Shown here: one piece after another, positions 58,954 through 64,000 of the stretch | Layout of the letters: every line of letters starts with the position of its first letter | Numbering within the stretch: position 1 is the first letter of the stretch | Assembly (NCBI RefSeq): GCF_900112255.1 | Contig: NZ_FOLE01000001.1 | Coordinates: forward strand, 186,001 to 250,000 | Direction of reading: 5' to 3' | From: Flexibacter flexilis DSM 6793 | GTDB lineage: Bacteria; Bacteroidota; Bacteroidia; Cytophagales; Flexibacteraceae | Length of the DNA: 64,000 nucleotides | The notes under the pieces: generated by a model | The model's database searches: none | Told to the model about the DNA's origin: nothing | What the model saw: the letters and a program-made list of their open reading frames with translations, nothing else | Translations under genes and position numbers: made by a program

Positions 58954-60294
58954 ATGGGATTAAAGATATTAACCGAACATATTAACACGCAAGGTATCGA
59001 AACTTTCGAGGTGTATCGCCAAAAAGGTGGCTACCGTGCCGTGGAAAAAGCCCTTAAAACTATGTCGCCAGACGATGTGGTGGAGGAAGTAAAAAAATCG
59101 GGCTTGCGTGGTCGTGGGGGAGCAGGTTTCCCGACGGGCATGAAGTGGAGTTTTATTGATAAAAAATCGGGCAAACCTCGCTATTTGGTTTGCAACGGCG
59201 ACGAAAGTGAGCCAGGTACTTTCAAAGACCGCTACTTGATGTCGCACAGCCCGCATACATTGGTAGAAGGCATGATTGTGTCCAGCTATGCGTTGGGTAC
59301 AAACACTTCGTACATTTATTTGCGCGGCGAAATGCTGTATGTAGTAACGATTCTCGAAAAAGCCATTGCAGAGGCTTACGCCAAAGGCTTTTTGGGTAAA
59401 AATATTTTGGGAAGTGGCTACGACTTAGACATTTATGTTCAGTCGGGTGGTGGTGCTTACATTTGCGGCGAGGAAACGGCTTTGCTCGAATCGCTCGAAG
59501 GCAAACGCGGCAACCCACGCAACAAACCGCCTTTCCCAGCGATTGCAGGTCTTTATGGTTGCCCGACCGTAGTAAACAACGTAGAATCTATCGCGGCTGT
59601 TTCGTGGATTGTGAACAACGGAGGCGAGGAATACGCAAAAATTGGTATTGGTCGCAGTACAGGTACAAAATTGATTTCGGCCTCTGGCCACATCAACAAA
59701 CCAGGTGTTTATGAAATCGAATTGGGCGTACCAGTCGAGGAATTTATTTACTCTGACGAATATTGCGGCGGCATCTGGAAAGGCAAAAAAATGAAAGCGG
59801 TTGTAGCTGGCGGTTCGTCAGTACCGATTTTGCCAACAGAACTTATTCTTAAAACTGTCAATGGCGAAAATCGCTTGATGACCTACGAATCCCTTTCGGA
59901 TGGTGGTTTTGCGACAGGTACAATGCTTGGTTCGGGTGGTTTTATCGTCATGGACGAAGACACTTGCATCGTGCGTAACACTTGGAATTTTGCGCGTTTC
60001 TATCATCACGAATCTTGCGGACAATGTAGCCCATGCCGCGAGGGTACGGGTTGGATGGAAAAAGTGTTGCACCGCATCGAATACGGACACGGCACATCGG
60101 CGGATATTGATTTGCTGGTGAGCGTAGCCAAAAAGATAGAAGGTAATACGATTTGTCCGCTTGGAGATGCGGCAGCGTGGCCAGTGGCTGCGGCTATTCG
60201 CCATTTCCGCGACGAGTTTGAGTGGCACGTGAAAAATCCTTCGCAAGCACACATTTCAGGCCCTATTTATCGCCGTGAAGCGGTAACCGCCTAA
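58954..60294 (+). CDS. nuoF: NADH-quinone oxidoreductase subunit F
   Basis: 446 residues, 51-kDa-type subunit carrying FMN, the NADH site and cluster N3. FMN/NADH loops GRGGAGFPTGMKWSF and GAYICGEETALLESLEG; cluster N3 ligands Cys355, Cys358 and Cys361 (ESCGQCSPCREGTGW) plus the Cys in NTICPLGD. The order E-F-G is standard. Confidence 0.97.
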   Translation: MGLKILTEHINTQGIETFEVYRQKGGYRAVEKALKTMSPDDVVEEVKKSGLRGRGGAGFPTGMKWSFIDKKSGKPRYLVCNGDESEPGTFKDRYLMSHSPHTLVEGMIVSSYALGTNTSYIYLRGEMLYVVTILEKAIAEAYAKGFLGKNILGSGYDLDIYVQSGGGAYICGEETALLESLEGKRGNPRNKPPFPAIAGLYGCPTVVNNVESIAAVSWIVNNGGEEYAKIGIGRSTGTKLISASGHINKPGVYEIELGVPVEEFIYSDEYCGGIWKGKKMKAVVAGGSSVPILPTELILKTVNGENRLMTYESLSDGGFATGTMLGSGGFIVMDEDTCIVRNTWNFARFYHHESCGQCSPCREGTGWMEKVLHRIEYGHGTSADIDLLVSVAKKIEGNTICPLGDAAAWPVAAAIRHFRDEFEWHVKNPSQAHISGPIYRREAVTA

Positions 60295-60337
60295 TTATCA
60301 GTCAATAAAAAGAACTTCCAACCTTGGTTTTGATACT

Positions 60338-61366
60338 ATGGAGTTAATAAAAATTACTTTTGATGGAATAGAAGTAGAAGTAGAACCAGGTACTACCATA
60401 CTTCAGGCAGCACGCAAAATCGGTGGCGACGTAGTGCCGCCTGCGATGTGCTATTATTCATCGCTCAAAGGTAGCGGTGGCAAATGCCGTGCTTGTTTGG
60501 TGAAAGTTACGCAAGGTTCGGCCAAAGACCCGCGTCCGATGCCAAAATTAGTGGCTTCGTGTATTACGGGCGTGCAAGATGGCATGGTGGTAGAAAACAC
60601 ACTTAGTCAGGACGTTTTGGACACGCGCAAAGCGGTAGTAGAATTTTTGTTGTTGAATCACCCGCTCGACTGCCCAGTTTGCGACCAAGCAGGCGAATGC
60701 GATTTACAAAATTTTGCTTTCGAACATGGTGCTTCTGCGACGCGTTATCAGGAAGAACGCCGCACTTTCGATAAAATAGATATTGGCCCTTACGTGCAGT
60801 TGCACATGACGCGTTGTATTTTGTGTTACCGCTGCGTATTTACAGCCGACCAACTTACTTCAAAACGCGTTCACGGCGTAATGAAACGCGGTGATGCTGC
60901 CGAAATCAGCACTTATATTAGCAAATCTGTTGAAGGCGAATACTACGGCAACATCATTGACGTATGCCCAGTGGGTGCGCTTACCGACAAAACTTTCCGT
61001 TTCAAAAACCGTGTTTGGTTCACTAAACCAGTGGACGCACACCGCGACTGCGACAAATGCAGTGGTAAAGTGGTACTTTGGTACAGAGGCGATGAGGTGT
61101 TGCGCGTAACGGCTCGCCGTAATGCTTACAACGAAGTAGAACGCGAATCTTTCATCTGTAACACTTGCCGTTTTGAGAAGAAAAATACCAGCGATTGGGT
61201 AATTGAGCAACCTCGCGCTATTTCCAGAACGTCGGTTATTTCTCAAAATCACTACTTAGGCAATTTGCAAAAGCCTGATTTCCAACTCAAAGTAGCGGAA
61301 AGAGATTACAAGGCAATTGACGATACGCATCCTAAATTGGTAGAATATAAAGTAAACAAAGAGTAA
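60338..61366 (+). CDS. nuoG: NADH-quinone oxidoreductase subunit G, short form
   Basis: 342 residues, against roughly 900 in E. coli. Ligands visible: [2Fe-2S] N1b Cys38, Cys50, Cys53, Cys75; N5 His108, Cys112, Cys115, Cys121; N4 Cys160, Cys163, Cys166, Cys210. It then begins the molybdopterin-type [4Fe-4S] region (Cys238, Cys241, Cys274, Cys277 with CRFEKK) and stops. All clusters of the main electron path are kept while the large C-terminal domain is missing. I recall a short NuoG as usual in Bacteroidota, so this is probably not a truncation. Confidence 0.93.
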   Translation: MELIKITFDGIEVEVEPGTTILQAARKIGGDVVPPAMCYYSSLKGSGGKCRACLVKVTQGSAKDPRPMPKLVASCITGVQDGMVVENTLSQDVLDTRKAVVEFLLLNHPLDCPVCDQAGECDLQNFAFEHGASATRYQEERRTFDKIDIGPYVQLHMTRCILCYRCVFTADQLTSKRVHGVMKRGDAAEISTYISKSVEGEYYGNIIDVCPVGALTDKTFRFKNRVWFTKPVDAHRDCDKCSGKVVLWYRGDEVLRVTARRNAYNEVERESFICNTCRFEKKNTSDWVIEQPRAISRTSVISQNHYLGNLQKPDFQLKVAERDYKAIDDTHPKLVEYKVNKE

Positions 61367-61429
61367 AGGCTTGCATAAAGTCTTTATTCTTTATTTTGTA
61401 AAGCATATAAAATTTAAAAGAAAGTATCA

Positions 61430-62491
61430 ATGGAAAATACTGTACTGTTGGTTAAAGCCATTATCATACTCCTGATTTTTGGAATTACCTTATTGATAGC
61501 TACATATTCTACCTATGCGGAACGTAAAATCGCAGGTTTTTTGCAAGACCGCTTGGGGCCAAACCGTGCGGGGCCATTTGGTTTGTTTCAACCGTTGGCC
61601 GATGCGGTAAAAATGTTCTTCAAAGAAGAATTTATTCCTGCTCGTTCTAACAAATGGCTGTTTATTGCAGGGCCTTGCTTGGCCATCACGACGGCTTTGA
61701 TGTCGAGTGCGGTTATTCCGTTCGGCAACACGTTAGAAGTTGAAGGTCAGGAGATTAGAGTGCAAGGTGTAGAAGCAAACATCGGTATCTTGTATATTTT
61801 TGGTGTGGTTTCGTTGGGCGTTTATGGTGTAATGATTGGTGGCTGGGCTTCTAACAACAAATTCTCGTTGTTGGGTGCGATTCGTGCTGCATCTCAAAAC
61901 ATTAGCTACGAATTAGCAATGGGTATGTCTATCGTGGCAATCCTGATGAGTTCGGGTTCGCTTAACTTGTTCGACATCGTAAAACAACAAGGTGAGCCGC
62001 TTTTGGGTATTTCTGGTTTCTCTTGGAATATTTTTTACCAACCTTTGGGCTTTATCATTTTCTTGATTTGTGCTTTTGCTGAGACCAACCGCACGCCTTT
62101 CGATTTGCCAGAGTGCGAAGCCGAGTTGATTGGCGGTTATCACACCGAATATAGCAGTATGAAATTGGGCTTTTATTTGTTTGCCGAATACATCAACATT
62201 TTTGTGGCTTCTGCCGTAATGTCTGCGATGTATTTTGGTGGCTACCATTTCCCATTCATCGACAAATTAGGTTTGCCTCACAACGTTTTGACTATCGTCG
62301 GAACACTCGTGTTTTTCGGTAAAATAGTAGCTTTCATCTTCTTCTTTATGTGGGTTCGTTGGACGCTTCCACGCTTCCGTTACGACCAACTCATGAATTT
62401 GGGCTGGAAATCGCTTATTCCTTTGTCAATTCTTAATATTATCCTGACAGGTGCGGCGATTATGATTAAGCAATACTTTTTCAATAACTAA
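61430..62491 (+). CDS. nuoH: NADH-quinone oxidoreductase subunit H
   Basis: 353 residues, eight or so TM helices; the membrane subunit that forms the quinone tunnel with NuoB and NuoD. Conserved AERKIAGFLQDRLGPNRAGP and FFKEEFIPARSNK near the start and FAETNRTPFDLPECEAELIGGYHTEYSSMKLG in the middle, with the acidic residues of the E-channel. Confidence 0.97.
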   Translation: MENTVLLVKAIIILLIFGITLLIATYSTYAERKIAGFLQDRLGPNRAGPFGLFQPLADAVKMFFKEEFIPARSNKWLFIAGPCLAITTALMSSAVIPFGNTLEVEGQEIRVQGVEANIGILYIFGVVSLGVYGVMIGGWASNNKFSLLGAIRAASQNISYELAMGMSIVAILMSSGSLNLFDIVKQQGEPLLGISGFSWNIFYQPLGFIIFLICAFAETNRTPFDLPECEAELIGGYHTEYSSMKLGFYLFAEYINIFVASAVMSAMYFGGYHFPFIDKLGLPHNVLTIVGTLVFFGKIVAFIFFFMWVRWTLPRFRYDQLMNLGWKSLIPLSILNIILTGAAIMIKQYFFNN

Positions 62492-62538
62492 AAAGTATTT
62501 GATTATCAGTTATTTGATAACTTAAAAAAGTATGTGCC

Positions 62539-63123
62539 ATGCAAAAACTATCCAATAGAGCTAAAAAGATAGAACAAAAGCCCCTGACGCTTTCTGAGCG
62601 TATGTATTTGCCTGCTATTGCGCAAGGCTTGGGCATTACCATTAAGCACTTTTTCAGAAAGAAACCAACCATACAATATCCTGAGCAGCAACGCCCGATG
62701 AGTTCGGTGTACAGAGGTTTGCACGTGCTCAAACGCGACGAACAAGGCCGCGAAAGATGTACGGCTTGTGGTTTGTGTGCGCTTTCTTGTCCTGCGGAGG
62801 CCATCTCGATGGTGTCGGCAGAACGCAAAAAAGGAGAGGAGAATTTGTATCGTGAAGAAAAATACGCAGCGGTTTACGAAATCAATATGTTGCGTTGTAT
62901 TTTCTGCGGTTTGTGCGAAGAGGCTTGCCCGAAAGCAGCTATTTTCTTGCAAAGCGACAAACTTGCTCCTGCATTCTTTGAGCGCGAAGATGTGATTTTC
63001 GGCAAAGACCGCTTGGTTGAGTCGCTTGACCGCAAGCGTGCGCCTAAGTCCGTGAAATCAGGACTTACTGATTCTGACCGTTATGTGAACAATGATTTGG
63101 TTCGTGTTCCCAAAAAACGCTAA
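62539..63123 (+). CDS. nuoI: NADH-quinone oxidoreductase subunit I
   Basis: 194 residues, ferredoxin-like subunit with clusters N6a and N6b. Ligands Cys74, Cys77, Cys80, Cys84 (CTACGLCALSCP) and Cys120, Cys123, Cys126, Cys130 (CIFCGLCEEACP) are intact. Amphipathic N-terminus (about 10-50) lies on the membrane. A 102-base gap follows before nuoJ. Confidence 0.97.
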   Translation: MQKLSNRAKKIEQKPLTLSERMYLPAIAQGLGITIKHFFRKKPTIQYPEQQRPMSSVYRGLHVLKRDEQGRERCTACGLCALSCPAEAISMVSAERKKGEENLYREEKYAAVYEINMLRCIFCGLCEEACPKAAIFLQSDKLAPAFFEREDVIFGKDRLVESLDRKRAPKSVKSGLTDSDRYVNNDLVRVPKKR

Positions 63124-63225
63124 GCATCGGTTGCTCTTTTCTTAAAAATTGTAAAAAACTTTGTGAAAAAACTTTAAAATTTTCACTTTACTAATAAATT
63201 TACAGCTTTTTATCGCTCATCTTTT

Positions 63226-63741
63226 ATGGCAGATAAACTCTTTTATTTTCTTACATTCTTGGCCTTACTCAGTGCGCTGATGGTGGTGTTTTCGCGCAAC
63301 CCAGTGCATAGCGTTTTGTACCTGATACTTACGTTTTTCTCCCTTTCTGGCCACTACGTTTTGCTCAACGCCCAGTTTATTGCTGCCGTGAACATTATTG
63401 TGTACGCAGGTGCTATCATGGTACTTTTCTTGTTCGTGATTATGTTCCTGAACATGAAAAGTGAGCATGAAGTCCACAAAAGTAATTTGTTCAAAGTGGC
63501 TGCGTCCATTGCGGGCGGTATGCTGTTGGTCGTGATTGTGGCCGTTCTGAAAGATGCCAACTTGCACAGCGTAGATGAAACCACTTTCGACTCGCAAGTA
63601 GGTTTGGTCAAAAGTTTAGGTAAAGCCCTTTTCACACGTTTCTTAGTTCCTTTCGAATTGGCTTCGATTCTGTTGTTGGTTGCGATGGCTGGTGCTGTAA
63701 TGCTCGGCAAACGCGAAGCGGGAGAACGTAACACATTCTAA
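63226..63741 (+). CDS. nuoJ: NADH-quinone oxidoreductase subunit J
   Basis: 171 residues, five TM helices. Conserved NPVHSVLYLILTFFSLSGHYVLLNAQFIAAVNIIVYAGAIMVLFLF block, including the TM3 pi-bulge region that couples quinone reduction to proton pumping. The C-terminus FELASILLLVAMAGAVMLGKRE is also standard. Confidence 0.96.
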   Translation: MADKLFYFLTFLALLSALMVVFSRNPVHSVLYLILTFFSLSGHYVLLNAQFIAAVNIIVYAGAIMVLFLFVIMFLNMKSEHEVHKSNLFKVAASIAGGMLLVVIVAVLKDANLHSVDETTFDSQVGLVKSLGKALFTRFLVPFELASILLLVAMAGAVMLGKREAGERNTF

Positions 63742-63786
63742 TCAATTACAGATACTTAAGTTTATTGTACAATAAATACGATACCA

Positions 63787-64000
63787 ATGCACGAAATACC
63801 TGAGGTCATTAAGACCATTCCGCTAAACTACTATGTGTTTTTTGCTTCCGCTCTGTTTGTGATAGGCATAGTAGGTGTACTCACGCGCCGCAACGCTCTG
63901 ATTATTTTCATGTCCGTAGAGCTTATGCTCAACTCCGTGAATTTGTTGCTAACGGCCTTTTCGGCTTATCGCTCCGACCCGAACGGTCAAGTGTTTGTGT
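63787..64000 (+). CDS. nuoK: NADH-quinone oxidoreductase subunit K, partial (3' end outside window)
   Basis: 71 codons from ATG 63787 before the window edge. After a 13-residue lead come TM1 (about 16-34, [18 protein letters not shown]) and TM2 starting [20 protein letters not shown]. The latter holds the conserved Glu of the E-channel in SVELMLN. It lies 45 bases after nuoJ; nuoL-N presumably follow outside the window. Confidence 0.95.
   Translation, partial: MHEIPEVIKTIPLNYYVFFASALFVIGIVGVLTRRNALIIFMSVELMLNSVNLLLTAFSAYRSDPNGQVFV

Noticed and set aside
1-64000. CRISPR arrays, tRNA or rRNA genes
   Set aside because: No regularly spaced direct repeats and no cloverleaf or rRNA-like sequence found on reading the intergenic regions of both strands.

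Overview
The window reads as a chromosomal segment of a Bacteroidota bacterium, most likely of the order Cytophagales (inference). The reasons are: an Oar-type TonB-dependent receptor with a surface-lipoprotein partner; a subtilase whose C-terminus looks like a type IX secretion (T9SS) sorting domain; the ftsX-DUF3098-uppP order; many small outer-membrane barrels; a short NuoG; and several promoters whose -7 element fits the Bacteroidota consensus TAnnTTTG. Base composition is moderate (27 of 60 bases are G/C in a sample from nuoD), with visibly AT-richer patches. I see no rRNA, tRNA, CRISPR array or complete insertion sequence.

Layout. 1-3895 (minus): Oar-like receptor followed by a DUF4397 lipoprotein cut by the window edge. 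4239-6285 (plus): ftsX, DUF3098, uppP. 6569-9613 (plus): three outer-membrane-type genes carrying four copies of one protein module. 9603-11332 (minus): ung and a DUF3137 protein. 11627-16062 (plus): MacB-type permease, then lipoprotein, T9SS-type S8 protease and a small barrel. 16204-18093 (plus): a 7TMR-DISM membrane sensor fused through a coiled coil to the zinc-ribbon/helix-turn-helix part of an IS1595-type transposase, the most unusual single gene here. 18188-21013 (minus): PduO-type adenosyltransferase, DCC thiol protein, nrdB, HNH protein. 21317-24658 (minus): PepSY-like protein, outer-membrane protein, histidine kinase and OmpR-type regulator; a two-copy, 11-bp-period direct repeat stands before three of these genes and looks like the regulator's own operator. 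24815-27058 (plus): patatin/POTRA/barrel protein, divergent from the regulator across one of these sites.

27075-31314 (minus): a small membrane protein, dusB, and an ECF sigma / anti-sigma / barrel operon. 31575-33069 (plus): a barrel and a nitroreductase-like enzyme. 33171-38909 (minus): a complete RND efflux operon (adaptor, pump, outer-membrane factor) with an inverted repeat in its leader. 39348-41119 (minus): GyrI-like ligand-binding protein and an MFS transporter. 41335-43457 (minus): an AT-rich pair, polysaccharide deacetylase plus GNAT-like protein, probably acquired. 43838-46725 (minus): folD and an M28 peptidase. 46785-50807 (minus): a tightly packed signalling operon of YfiR-like protein, hybrid histidine kinase with a YfiN-like periplasmic region, a response regulator tethered to the membrane by C-terminal helices, and a stand-alone receiver. 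51134-54863 (minus): tRNA-binding protein, LysM lytic transglycosylase, LOG-family protein, fabH.

55410-64000 (plus): the respiratory complex I operon nuoA-B-C-D-E-F-G-H-I-J and the first part of nuoK, which runs off the window. The genes stand in canonical order and all visible Fe-S ligands are present.

Start codons were chosen from signal peptides, family N-termini and promoter position, because Shine-Dalgarno sequences are weak or absent in this phylum. Many of the longest upstream starts are TTG or GTG extensions and were shortened.
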